Positions 12,001 to 22,735 of a stretch of DNA of 64,000 bases are shown one piece after another; the first letter of the stretch is position 1, and every line of letters begins with the position of its first letter. The stretch is from Heligmosomoides polygyrus polygyrus (taxonomy: Eukaryota; Nematoda; Chromadorea; Rhabditida; Heligmosomidae). Under the pieces are notes generated by a model. That model was not told the DNA's origin. It did not search any database and worked only from the letters and a program-made list of their open reading frames with translations. The stretch covers positions 806,001 to 870,000 of the forward strand of contig OX377204.1 in assembly GCA_947396885.1 (NCBI GenBank), given 5' to 3'. A program made the position numbers and the translations under genes.

Positions 12001-13300
12001 TTTGAGACCGGACACGTTTAAAAATGAAACTGATATTTTGTAAAACGTTGTCTTACCGAACTAAATTTGTCCCTTCTATTTTTTTAAAATTCACCTTGTC
12101 CGAGTATCCTGAGAAGAAACTACACTGTTCAAATAAACACAAAACGCTGATTTCACCACAAACGATATATTAGGAATACAAGTGCTCCGACACGCCTGTC
12201 GGCGTGTCTCGCACTCGTGACCTTAGAGAGTCACTAAGCCAAGATCACTCACTTCGAGCAGCTGCTCTGCTTGTGCAGCCTTCTCGGCACCTTAGCAGTA
12301 AAAAGAGGTATTTGAAAACCTTAATAATTTCGAACCTTGGTCTACCTTCTTTAAGATCAGGTGAGTAGTTCTTCGATATGAAGCCGTCCGCTCTCCCTCC
12401 CTCCATCCTCAACATCTCTTCAACGTCGGCACTATCTTCAGACAGTTCAGAAACGTAATTTATTTGCGTTAATCAGTGCTTTCGCCCTCAGACTGTTGTG
12501 GAGCACTCCTTCGGCCATAATACCCGCGTGTCTCCCACCCCTCCCCACCCCGATCGGTTGAATCTGGAAGAAAACCACCGGCGTGTCTTCCACCCCCCCC
12601 CCTCTCTACCCTGATCAGTTAAATCTGTGAGAAAACCACCGGTCAAAAACTCGATTAGCCTCAGAGCTGAAGTTTCGTGCCGCTTGAACGACACCCACAG
12701 AAAACCGACAATAATGGTCGATATCGATTTGTCGACTTCCGATTCGTGTTCACTACCTCGATTAGCCCCAGCGCTGAAGTTCCGTGCCGCTTGAACGACA
12801 TCCGCAAAAATCGATAATATTGATCGATATCGATTGTCTCGCCTGCTGTGAATGCCTTCCGTCGATGATCACCTAAGTGCCCAGGCACGGTTGCCGACGT
12901 CTTCGGCACGTCTACGGCTCACCATGCACGGTCGCCAACGTGCTCGGCACGTCTACGGCTCGCCATGCATGGTCGCCGACATGTTCTGCTCGTCTACTGA
13001 GTCGCCAGGCGCGTAGAAGCCGTCTGGGTATCTTCCGCTAATTTCTTGCCTTAATTGTGCGCCGTAATTTCCCCTATTTTATGACTCATCGTCGATCGAT
13101 AGTGTGACTCATTACTTAGCGGACTATTATATAGCATGATCCTAGCGCTGGAGAACAATAATCTTGCCGGTGTGTCACAGGGAGAGGCTGCGAGGCGCGC
13201 ATTTATACATTGCATTGCCCTTTGGAATTGTGCGTAACGTAATTGCTATTCAAGGAGTATAAATCTAGAAACAGTAGAAACGGTCACAACACAAGAAATA
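9020..13300. other. Long intergenic stretch without a supported gene
   Basis: No exon chain with consistent splice phases was found. It contains one SINE-B copy (about 10075-10200), short TGTT-rich runs (about 10250-10290), a truncated M1-like end near 11945, and C-rich paired repeats at 12520-12800 in which CACCGGCGTGTCTTCCACC and neighbouring words recur two or three times. The longest ORFs are short and have no recognisable motif. Confidence 0.5.
10075..10200 (+). repeat. SINE-B copy
   Basis: tRNA-like core with AGCAGGAGGTGCGGGTTT, GAGTCTCGCTCGGCGCTAGA and ATCTCAACAAAACAT, matching the SINE-B family (best copy at 51825-51964). Confidence 0.55.
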
Positions 13301-13614
13301 CATCTACATCACCAAAAACGAACTTAAAGCCAAGAATCTATCACCGCCGGAGGCTCTTTTACCTTTCGATGTCGATGGACGCTCTCGTATGACGAGGATT
13401 TGATTGGCTTCCGGAAATGGGAAAAATTTTCGTTCGATGAAGTCGAACTCAACATCGCCCTTAATTGACAACATTAAACTTTTCCGCCTTGTGAAGAACT
13501 CAACACCACCACTAACCACAGGTAAATCTAGCGGCAGAGCCATCAGTCAACCTTCTCCTTCGTCTTCTCGATCTCTGACGGTTTCTTTACTTCGGACACA
13601 GCTTTGTCCGTTTC

Positions 13615-13660
13615 GCCTTCTGCAGTTGCTGCCTCGTGTAGTTTCTAAACGCATCATTTT
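13615..13660 (-). other. Possible terminal exon (acidic/basic C-terminal tail), weak
   Basis: On the minus strand an acceptor (GCGTTTAG) is followed by an open stretch rich in Glu, Lys and Ala (TAEGETDKAVSEVKKPSE) that runs to a TGA near 13542. It looks like a charged C-terminal tail, but no upstream exon could be joined. Unrecognised. Confidence 0.25.
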
Positions 13661-13854
13661 CAGGAATCGTAAGAACAGAAATAGTGGTTGGTTAGCAGCT
13701 TATATTAAAAGTATCGAAACTGTTGCTGCAAGAATAACTGGACAGCGTTTCTATCAGGCTGGAGCCGAAATGTGGGCACACAAAAATTCTAAAAATAGAT
13801 ATAACGAACGAATTCATGTTCAGGGTCCCGCCCAATCAAGCCTTCCAACCCTCT

Positions 13855-14030
13855 GAGGTCGGTGAGTTGGTATCAGACTAGTCCGGAAACATTATGTCGT
13901 TGGTTTGAATGTTGGCTGGCTACCGTAGTTAAATGCAATGGTCAAACACGCAGCCAAATTCCGTGCACATTCCGTAGAAGTAGAACGCGTGACGCATCCA
14001 AAAAGGTGTTGATTAACGGCAACGTTTGTT
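13855..14030 (+). repeat. SINE-A, partial
   Basis: GAGGTCGGTGAGTTGGTAT, the TAAATGCAATGGTC-type body and GTAGAACGCGTGACGCAT end match the SINE-A family in the forward sense. Confidence 0.5.
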
Positions 14031-14239
14031 CGCCGAATGTGATGAACTCGTCATTAAACGTACGCTAGGAAAAAGTACGGACGAGTTCTCGGTCGCGGCG
14101 GGAGCTTCAAATCGCGTTTTCGCTTCTCTCGCTGTCAGAGATGCAGCAAGAGATGGGGTCCAAGATGATACACTCACGGTCATTGTAAAGCTTGCAGGCG
14201 TAAATTTAGCCACAATATTACTGACGAGAGGAACGTTAG

Positions 14240-14607
14240 GAGCTGTTCATACTTCGCGACAGCAGCGACAAGAGCGACGATAGCGCAGCGCGCGGAAGTA
14301 TGAACAAGTGACTGGGGTGACAGCGCCGGCGCTCGAGTATGGACACCTTTCGGAGGCCGCTCGGTTTTAATCCATTTGCATGTTTTGCACGGGCGACGAG
14401 AGCGACGAGAGCGCAGCGAGCGTAGCGCGCATGGCGTACGCAGAATCGGCAGGTATGAACAAGCGACAAGAACGACTAGAGTGACTGGAGCGACAGCGCC
14501 GACGCTAGAGTATGAACATTTTTAGGCGGAGCGCGCTGGGGTTTAATCGATATGCATGTTTCGCACGGGCGACGAGCCACTCTTGTCGCGAAGTATGAAC
14601 AGGCCCT
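14240..14607. mobile_element. GC-rich palindromic MITE, family M2, copy 1, TTA target duplication
   Basis: Ends are GCTGTTCATACTTCGCG and its inverse CGCGAAGTATGAACAGG, flanked by TTA on both sides, as expected of PIF/Harbinger-type elements. The interior is built from repeats of an AGCGACTRGAGCGAC word and further copies of the AGTATGAACA end, giving nested palindromes. Confidence 0.65.
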
Positions 14608-15609
14608 TAGAGACAGAATATTCGAAATACGGAGAAGTCAAGCAAGCGAGCTAGTGCTGATTTGGTGTCTCATACATTTACCGTTGATGTGTACGAAAAT
14701 ACTTCTGTTTTTCGGGATGCTGCGGGAGTTTGTGGTCAGTGCTTTGCACCACGTGGACCGATTCTCCAGTATAGTATCGTAATGGTTTGTCGTAGTTCAG
14801 AGTTTTAGTTAGAGGGAGTTTTTGTCGTAGTTCAGTTCCAACAACTGGCCCAACAACAACGATCCAATGGTCCAATGTTGAACCGTGTAAACCCTCCCCC
14901 CCCCCCCCCCCTCAATGCATTCTTCTGCTCCTTTGAACACTTTAACACAAGGAAACCAGAAAACGATGGTTGCGTGGTAGAGTTCCAGGACACAATCCAA
15001 ATAGTACGTCCCGAACCGTAAGGATTTCGATTACCCGACCCTAACCACGTATGAAAACGAAAAATTGTCAGTGTGTCCCTCACTTTTAGCCAGATGCTTA
15101 GTAACGCCTTGCCTCGCTTCTATTTTAGCCTCTATTTAAGACAGTGTTTTCATCACCGTCCGTGTTTTTTTTTACCGTGTTCACTTTTCTTTCAGTTTTC
15201 TTCATCCGAACTTTTTCCTAGCGTTCGTTTAATGACGAGTATGTGCTGCCAACCAGACAGGTTGCTAGAGCAAAGGATACACCTGGTCTACGCTCAGCGG
15301 GCTATAAATGGGCCGCAATCCTTCTATACTGAAAGCCCTGAACGAGCAATATGACACTCGATAATGTCGCACAATGCTTTCCGACGCTTATTTGCCGTAT
15401 TGGGCAAGTTTACTCGATGCTAGACAAGAACGTAACAAAATTTTGCGGAACAACCCCAATTGAGTTTCCATTATTATAGATTGACCAATTAATGAGTGTG
15501 TAGTCTATCTATTTAGTTTTATCCACAAATAGCTTCAGAAAACTACTTTTGGTAATAGGAAATTCGAAGAGGCGCATTGTAGAGAAAGTTTAGCACTACA
15601 AACCTGTAC

Positions 15610-15961
15610 GTGGTCGCTTTTCACTAGTTGAACGAGCTCTTGCTTGCTGATGGCACAAGTCTGTGGCGCAACAACTCGTCGTATATAGTTCGGTGTGATT
15701 ACGACGTCAGCGAAATCGTCGTCAAATCCGGATGAAGGAGGTGATCCGGCTGTGATTAAGTTGAAAAGCTGAAACGTAGGGAATATTTATTTATTTATTT
15801 ATTTATTTTATTAACTTATTTATTTGTTCAAATATAATGAAATGACAATGAAATCGAGTCCTAGGTAGAACCAACCTGCTGATCCTTATAACTGGCGAGG
15901 TCGCTCAGGAACTGTTTTGTGGTTACCTTTTTTGGATATTTGATAGACTGGAGTTTGTTTT
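15610..15961 (-). CDS. Two exons of an unrecognised protein
   Basis: Exon 15961-15876 (acceptor CGTTATAG) joins in phase 0 to exon 15768-15610 (acceptor TTTCAG, donor GTACAG). Together they give about 81 residues with no stop: a Lys-rich start (YPKKVTTKQFLSDLASY), an acidic middle (SGFDDDFADVVITPNYI) and ISKQELVQLVKSDH. The perfect match of exon length and phase argues for a real gene. Neither start nor stop was found and I do not recognise the family. Confidence 0.5.
15788..15812. repeat. ATTT microsatellite
   Basis: Six or so ATTT units in the intron between the two exons above, followed by other T-rich sequence. Confidence 0.7.
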
Positions 15962-16129
15962 CTATAACGTTATAGTCAGTTTGATGGCAGAGTTTCACAA
16001 TGATGCTCGCTGGGGAAAAGCCGTTTTACTAGGGTACCACGTTTTCAAATCGACACCGTAAAAGCAATCGTTGTGGGACCGACAACCTCGTCCTCGAGTC
16101 AGTGCTGGCATCATGTCGACTCCGCGGTA

Positions 16130-16521
16130 GGGCCTGTTCGTACTTTGCAACAGCAGCGACGAGAGCGCAACGCGCGGAAGTATGAGCAGGCGACTGCAGC
16201 GACTAGAGCGACAAAAGCGACTGGAGCGACATCGCCGCTCAAGTATGAACACTTTTCGGTGGCGCACGCTCGGTTTTACTCGATATGCATGTTCCATACG
16301 GGCGATGGGAACGACGTGAGCGCAGCGCCTGGCGTGCGCGGTGTGCTCAGCGCGCGGAAGTATGAACAGGCGACAGCAGCGACTGGAGCGACTAGAGCGA
16401 CTGGAGCGACAGCGCCGACTGTCGAGTATGAACACTTTTTGACGGCGCGCGCTCGGTTTTAATCGATATCTGTGTTTTACACGGGCACGAGTCGCTCTTG
16501 TCGCGAAGCATGGACAGGCCC
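16130..16521. mobile_element. GC-rich palindromic MITE, family M2, copy 2
   Basis: GGGCCTGTTCGTACTT at the left and AAGCATGGACAGGCCC at the right; the interior has repeated GACTGGAGCGAC words and internal AAGTATGAACA ends as in 14240-14607. Confidence 0.65.
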
Positions 16522-16539
16522 GTAATCATCAATGGAGGT

Positions 16540-17105
16540 GTGAAACCATGGAATGCGGGAGTTTCATGCTGTTTGAAACGATTTTGAATGGAACGTCTTG
16601 GGAAGAAGAGCACCTTGACGGTTCTATAGTGCTCACGAATCATTGACACCCCCAGCGATGTGTTCGACGGACCAACATCCTCTTCAGACATCCGTGTTCT
16701 AGTTCGGCCTTGAAGGGAGATCACTAGTATTGTAATATTACGACAGACTGTTTTGAGCAATCTCGCTGTGTAAGCAGAGTCGCTGGACGAAGGAAATGCC
16801 TTTCAAAAATATCCAGAAACATCACATGGTTCTAGGATTGAGATCTTTGATCTGTTTCCTTAACGTGTTAGGTTCTCACGCATCTCCGTTTCAACATTTT
16901 GGCGCGTTGCTGTTTATTTGATATATATGAGGCTGACATAACTTCAGCACTGATCCGCAAATGTCGCGGTGGCCCGCAAAAAATTATCCTTAGGTGGTAC
17001 AAATAGGCACCCCCGCACGCCAGCATTACGGAACCGTCAAATAGTGTTCTTATCCAAGATGTTCCATTCAAAATCGTTTCTTCAAACAGCATGAAGCTCC
17101 CATAC
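16540..17105. repeat. Fold-back repeat (P3)
   Basis: GGGAGTTTCATGCTGTTTGA at the left and its inverse TCAAACAGCATGAAGCTCCC at the right; the arms (roughly 100-150 nt) also share GATTTTGAATGGAAC and its inverse. The centre is unrelated sequence. No coding signal. Confidence 0.55.
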
Positions 17106-17267
17106 TTAGCGGTATCGTAGTTCCATTATTAAGGAGTAGGCATAATGCCAGCCCCGATTCGAAGATGTGGAGGTCTCGCAACGACTGTTCCTACGGTAAC
17201 AACTTGAAAACGTGGTATACCAGTTAGAACGTGTTGTCTTGCAGGTTAACTTTTCTACTTTTCTCAC

Positions 17268-17326
17268 CGAGTAGTGCCAGATATTCCTTGTCCACCTCCC
17301 TCTCCGGACCGTTCAAAGTCATCTGC
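17268..17326 (-). other. Possible single exon, unassigned
   Basis: A CAG acceptor and GTGAGA donor bound a 59-nt open segment reading MTLNGPEREVDKEYLALL. The REYLALL-like end is reminiscent of the region after the zinc knuckle in splicing factor 1, but this is too short to assign and no neighbours join it. Confidence 0.25.
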
Positions 17327-17959
17327 CTGCCCGGTTTGGATCACTCCAAATCAAAGCAATGGCAAGATAAGATGACAGCAAATGTGTTCTGCAAACTGGA
17401 CGCAGTATGCTTGTTGCTGCAGTGTTTGCTAATTAAACAGAGGAACAATGATCCGGTAGTAGGACCCGGGCTATCGAAAATGGTTGTTTAAGAAAAATAT
17501 GAGTAGAAACGACATGAAACACCCAAACTCATCGCAACCGTGAAAAGTTGAAGTGACCTGCTAAAAGCTCCTCGAGTTTGTTCTGTGCCGAATTCGTGCG
17601 GTTGCGTCGCGTCATTTCCTATTGGAGCATGTTAACCCACTGCGAAAGGAATCCAGCCGACGCTGCCTAGGTGGCGCACCTTTTATTAAAGACCTGATGT
17701 CACTAGGCTACATAACTAACGTCTTGCAAACCCCTCCGCTTTTGGTACTGAAGCACTGCAACTGGACAGAATCACATACTACTATAGAAAAACCAGCAAC
17801 GTATGCATCACGTTTGACCACCCTTTAGAAGATGCCACATGTAAAGATAACACTTATCTTAATAGCTTTTCGAGCAACTGCGCGAGGCAGGGGCAAATGT
17901 ACTGCACCGCTATATGCTAATTACGAGCTCAATTTCTCTGCCGATATTATTATTTTTTT

Positions 17960-18225
17960 CGAGGAGGTGCCGACCGTCCGTGTCTTCGATTCCAGCAGGT
18001 TCCCGGTTCAGATCCCCCCCACCCACATGCGAAGCAAGCCTTTGATGTCGTCGGATCGGTAAATCGGTACCAGACTTGCCTAAAACACTAACGCTGGCCA
18101 CCGCAAGGTATAGGCCAAATACGCATCCAAGTGGCCTTCACAACATCCCGTTGAAGTAGAATGCGTGGCACATCCCAAAACGGATTGATCGATTAACGCC
18201 ATCATTTGCCCTTTTATCGTTCACT
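17960..18225 (+). repeat. SINE-A copy
   Basis: Head-like GGTTCCCGGTTCAGATCC followed by the body (CGGTACCAGACTTGCC, GCCAAATACGCATCCAA) and the inverse-sense tail CGATTAACGCC. Close to full length. Confidence 0.65.
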
Positions 18226-18669
18226 GCTCTTTAGATTTAGATTTTACGCGGCTATGCCCTACCTAGAAATTATAACTGTGCTCGAACGAGTATATTCAAA
18301 TAATTTATTCGAATAATTCGAACAGCCGAATATTCGATCTTTCTAGGTTCTCGAATATTCGTTCGAATTCAAACGTCGAAAGGAGCCATATTTGAAAACT
18401 ATTCGAAGATCGAATAACTTTATTTTAGTATCGAATAAACCCCAAGTACAGAGCCTTACTCGAACAGATTGCTCGACTATTCGAATGAACGGAAAATAGG
18501 GCTTATTCGATTTTCGGCCATTCAAAAAAAGAGCGAACAAATTCGCTTGGTCATTCGGTCTAAATTTTTCGACATCGAAAAAATTCCTTCATTCATGGTT
18601 CGAAAATTTTCGACATCGAATTTATTCGTTCATTCATCCGTTCAATAAAATTTCTCGTAAGCACAACTA

Positions 18670-19025
18670 CACTAAAAACAAACGATAAAGGACGGCGTTA
18701 ATCAGTTCTTTTGTGGGAGATGCACCACACTCCTACTTCTACATGATATTAAAGGTCGCATGTGGGATACGCCACGAATACCACTTCAACGTAATAACGC
18801 GGATGCAATATGAATACGAGTTCAGGTCATCTTTCAGTATTGATAAGATGAACAAGTCAGTGTCTTATCCTTACCAGAAAAGTCTGGTACCAATTCATCG
18901 ATAACTTATGTATGACAGGCTTGGCAGCAAGGGGGAAGGGGGGTATTCGAACCATGAACCTAGAATCGGGTACACTCGATAGCCGCCACCTCCTACGACC
19001 GCTTTACCACGCGCCCATCCAACCA
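18670..19025 (-). repeat. SINE-A copy, near full length with an internal duplication
   Basis: Begins with CGATAAAGGACGGCGTTAAT and ends with TTTACCACGCGCCCATCC. The GGGATRCRCCACACTCC block appears twice, as if part of the tail had been duplicated. Confidence 0.6.
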
Positions 19026-19524
19026 TATGTGAAGTCATAAATGTCATAAATAAAATTCGCGATAGTTTTGTGTCTAGTTCTCATTAACGAAGCATCGGAA
19101 AGGATAAATTACTCATGGTTGGGATGAAGACAGCAATGCGCGACAGGATGCGGATTTCCCGAATGTCTCCAAAATATCAGGACCAAATAATTTTATTAAC
19201 AGAACTCTATACTTCGCGATAGCACCTTCAAAAAATCGATGACTATAAAATTAACATCAGATATGATTAGAGTGATATACTTCAACTAATTCACTACTAC
19301 GCGGCTAAACATCTACTTACTTCGAGAATGTCGAACATGTGAAGTGATTAACAGGAGGTAATGGCTACCTTGTTCCAAAATAACAACGAAACAATGACAT
19401 GAACAACATGGAGACAACAAATTTGTGCATACACAGAACTGCTCTTACGAGAGCTTAAAACTCAGCTAAGGAACAAGTGTGACACAGCAAGATCTTCTAC
19501 AGAAACCCGTGCTAGATACAAGTG

Positions 19525-19788
19525 CGAGAAACCATGAGTAAGGTGCATTTTCACGCCGTCTATCTTCCTGTTGAGTCGGTCATACGGCATTTCCATAAAT
19601 TACATATTCGACACAAAGGTCCGCTTGTGACAGCCTACCATGTGCAGATCCAAGCCCAGCAAGGTGTGGAACATGTCGTAGCACTGAAAAGCATATTTCG
19701 CTCCTTTGTTGCTTCTATCGGAGCCACTTTGTCTGAGATACCTCTTCACACTCCCTCGACTTCTGATGAAATACCCTATTATGCATGA
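19525..19788 (+). CDS. Unrecognised 85-90 residue ORF
   Basis: Open from ATGAGTAAGG at 19534 to a TGA at 19788. It has no stop and a fairly even codon mix but no motif I know, no signal peptide and no neighbours that splice to it. The opposite strand is broken by stops. It could be a remnant of a mobile element. Confidence 0.2.
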   Translation, partial: RETMSKVHFHAVYLPVESVIRHFHKLHIRHKGPLVTAYHVQIQAQQGVEHVVALKSIFRSFVASIGATLSEIPLHTPSTSDEIPYYA

Positions 19789-20079
19789 AGTCCGTGTCCT
19801 CGTTGTGGAAATACAGATTGCAGTCCGTACAGTGGATGAATGTGCTAAACATATCCATTAAAGCTTTACGAGAGCAGAGCTGAACCTCGACGGAGTAGGT
19901 GCGGAGGGAAAGGACAATACGTACTCAGCACTGGCGATTGGACTGGTCTGCGCAGCCATTTTCTGCCAGATCTTAGTCATGACGTTCTTCTCCTGTGCCA
20001 GGGAGACGGCGAAGGCTGATGTTCGAGTGGACAGCGTGGCCTGGGCGCGAGAAAGAATCGTATCTGAAATCGTGGTGCT

Positions 20080-20185
20080 ATAACCGATGAAAAAGGTGTC
20101 GACACTTTTAGAAAGATATTTATATGCTAGCAAAACTCTTGCGCCAGGCGAGACTCGAACCCGCAGCTTCTGCTTCCGGGTCAGG
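20080..20185 (-). repeat. SINE-B copy
   Basis: AACTCTTGCGCCAGGCGAGA, then CTCGAACCCGCAGCTTCTG, the inverse of the SINE-B tRNA-like T-arm region. Confidence 0.55.
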
Positions 20186-20423
20186 ACGCCATAAATAGAC
20201 ATAGGATCCGACGCCGGTTCGGATAGTTCGAACCCGTCATTTTTTCAAACCCGGTTGAAAGGATTACGCAAATAATGGTATCTTTGAAAAGTCCTATCTG
20301 ACCTTGGAGTGACTCAGGTAAGAGTGGCGTTAACAACAGGGATTTTCTTATGATCCAGATGACTGCTTTGTCTTAGGTAGTTAATCAGTCAGTTAACCCA
20401 CTTATTCGAAAATCCGAACTGAG

Positions 20424-20571
20424 ACCAGATTCATCAACCGCTTACTGGCTGGCATTGGTGAAAAGTACCGTAAAATCTGATGCTAATGAATGTCATATCA
20501 GGGGCTTGGCGGTACTTTTCACCGCTACCGTCCGGTAACTGGCTGATGAATCTGGCCCCCTGGTGAAAACC
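20424..20571. mobile_element. Palindromic MITE, family M5 (GATTCATCAA ends), copy 1
   Basis: CCAGATTCATCAACCG at the left and TGATGAATCTGGCCCC at the right, with a hairpin-forming interior (GGTGAAAAGTACCG and GCGGTACTTTTCACCG). Confidence 0.6.
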
Positions 20572-20769
20572 ACCCGTACCTGAGTCGGCCTGAGATCTGG
20601 GCTTTTCAAGGCGCTCGCTGCGACTTAACAGCAAAGAAATTATTAAAGTTGCCGTATCAACGACTACATATGATGGATCAGTGTGGGTCTCATGTTAATC
20701 TGCCATACATCAGCTCAAACTTACCAGGAGACTATCTCAACAGTAGGTCGGAACGGCCCAGGTGTTGTA

Positions 20770-21644
20770 CCAGGCTGTCCAATAATTCTTGTCCGAAAAT
20801 CTCACAATTTTTAATTTTTTTCAACTTTATTGAAAAACAAGTCTAATCAACAATATAATCACCACAGTTATCCACAACAGTGGCCCATCGATTGGGCAGG
20901 TCGCCGATGCCCTTCGCCCAGAACTCCGGGGGCTGCGACTCGAAGAAGTCCGCGATGTCGGATTTGAGGTTGTCGTAGTTGGTGAATTTTCGTCCGGCCA
21001 AATGGTGCTTCAGCGGGCGGAACAAGTGGTAGTCGGAGGGGGCGATGTCCGGGGAATATGGCGGATGGGCAACCGTCTCCCAGCCGAGCGTCGCCAACTT
21101 CTGCTGGGTCTCCTTCGCCACGTGGGGGCGCGCGTTGTCGTGCAGCAGGTGGACCGAGGCCCGTCGGGGACGCTTTTCTCGGATGGCGGCGGCTAGTTTC
21201 TCGAGCTGATCGGTGTAGATGGAGGCGGTGACCGTCCTGCCTTGCGGGAGCAGCTCGAAGTACAGCATGCCCTTGGCGTCCCACCAGCAGCAGAGCATGA
21301 TCTTCAGCGGGTGTTCCCTGACCTCGAGGCTCGTGTCTCCGCTCTCGAAACGATTGAACCAGCGCCTGACAGTGCGTTGGTACACTGCATCCTCCTTGCA
21401 CGCTCTGCAGATGTTGGCGACCGCGGTGCCCGTGTCGTTGCCCAGCAGCCACTCGTAGTACACGAACGTACGAATTCGACCTTGGTCCATTTTAGCTTGT
21501 ACTGGTAGCTAGACGCGGCGACTGCGCCTTATATACCCCTAGCGTGGAACTCTGGAGAACCTTCTAGAAGGTTTTTACACTTGCCTGATATTATAACACT
21601 TTTAAGAAAAATTATAGAATTTTGAAAAATTTCGGACAGCCTGG
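20770..21644 (-). mobile_element. Mariner family 1, internally deleted copy A
   Basis: 875-bp element with a 3' end CCAGGCTGTCCAATAATT and TA on both sides (20768-20769, 21645-21646). The 5' end has lost about 14 nt between two GGACAG words, so only GGACAGCCTGG remains. The interior lacks about 365 nt relative to the copy at 26905-28160. Confidence 0.85.
20843..21490 (-). pseudogene. Mariner transposase, in-frame deletion derivative (215 aa)
   Basis: The N-terminal helix-turn-helix region (MDQGRIRTFVYYEWLLG, then TVRRWFNRFESG) runs directly into the C-terminal catalytic part (PLKIMLCCWWDAKG, LLHDNARPHV, SPDIAPSDYHLF). The deletion starts after REH and ends at PLKIM and keeps the frame. It removes the second DNA-binding helix and the first catalytic aspartate of the DD34D triad, so the protein cannot be active, though it could still bind ends or partners. 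Compare the full-length copy at 27073-28086. Confidence 0.85.
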
Positions 21645-22149
21645 TATATGGGCAGAATCGCCTCTCTCTGTTAAACAACACAATGCAAATATCTCGACCC
21701 CAATACAACTCCGCGCAGAATTAGGGACGACGGAAGCTGGGCCGTTGGCGGCGTTAGTCCTCTGCCTGCGCGCGAAAGGCGGGCACTATTTGGCTGCAAA
21801 CAGCGATGACGAGCGAGCAGTGGTGGCGCAGTGGGTAGAGGGGAGACGTAATTCCATGATCGCTGTTCCGAGCCAACTTGAGCCCGCCCTCCGCGTGAAG
21901 ACAGAAGGCTAACGCCGTCAAGGGCCCAACTTCCGTCGCCCCTAACTCTGCGCAGAGTCGTATTGGGGTCGAGATATTTGCATTTTGTTGTTTCCCAGAG
22001 AGAGGCGATTCTGCCCATATACAACACTTGGGCCGTTGAAATAGTCTCTTGGTTAGCCCATGCCTAAAGCGCCACAAAAAAAAAAGAGAACTGAACCAGC
22101 ATGTTGTTCCTTTTCTATAGCATTTTCACGGCTAACCACAATTCAAAGT

Positions 22150-22317
22150 AAGCTGGGGCCGGATTCATAAATGGCTAACCCGCGAGTATAGGGGTGGAGA
22201 TACCCACGATGAAGCCTGCCTCTCTGGATCCTACCTTATCTCTACGTGACTCTTATCTTATCTCTACCCCTTATACACCACATACCCACGGGTTAAATTA
22301 TTGATGAATTTGGCCCC
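22150..22317. mobile_element. Palindromic MITE, family M5, copy 2 (divergent interior)
   Basis: GGGGCCGGATTCATAAATGG at the left and TTGATGAATTTGGCCCC at the right, with an interior of TATCTCTACC repeats unlike the other M5 copies. Confidence 0.5.
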
Positions 22318-22600
22318 TGCACGCTTCTTTAACCTAACTGAACAGTTTTAAAGACAAATCGGTGTATTTCTAATTAAACTAGGTACTCTCAGAAGCCAAA
22401 GTAAATCTACCTGAAAACTTACTACGACTATCTTTGCAAAAATATTGTTTGCCTGCCCCAGCAAGTGAATACAACAGTGGTGAAATTCATAAATTAATTA
22501 TTTCCCAGCTACCAGAACAGAGTTAGGGCTATTTTAACGGTGCGAAGAAAGTCGCAATTTTCTGTGTCATGAGGAAGAACCACACCATACATTTCTCTAG

Positions 22601-22735
22601 GCCCTAGTTTACACTTGCGCCGCCACGCGGCTTGGCACCAAATCACCATAGATATCGATTTTCGCGCCTCCTGATCGATACCTATTCCAACTGTGATGCC
22701 GGGCCGCACAGTGGCGGAACTATAAACCGGGGCTA
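22601..22735. mobile_element. Palindromic MITE, family M3, copy 1
   Basis: CCCTAGTTTACACTTGCGCC at the left, GGCGGAACTATAAACC at the right, and a central ATAGATATCGATTTTCGCGC. Homologous to 59887-60021. Confidence 0.6.

Larger units (their letters stand above)
20724..22053. mobile_element. Palindromic element (P5) interrupted by a mariner
   Basis: The right arm ends ...ATACAACACTTGGGCC; the left arm has the inverse GGCCCAGGTGTTGTA, but it is split at that TA by the mariner at 20770-21644 and resumes as TATGGGCAGAATCGCC. Removing the mariner and one TA gives an arm that matches the other arm. The interior is GC-rich and non-coding. Confidence 0.7.

Noticed and set aside
12500..12960. Possible CRISPR-like or satellite array (repeated CACGTCTACGGCTC and CACCGGCGTGTCTTCC words)
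   Set aside because: Only two or three irregular copies, no constant spacer length, and a eukaryotic context.
16073..16462. 129- and 146-residue ORFs rich in Arg, Ser and Ala
   Set aside because: They are translations of the GC-rich M2 MITE repeat words on each strand.
21002..21196. ORFs on the strand opposite the mariner transposases, repeated at 27427-27927 and 52984-53178
   Set aside because: They recur only because the GC-rich transposase genes are open on both strands; no independent motif.
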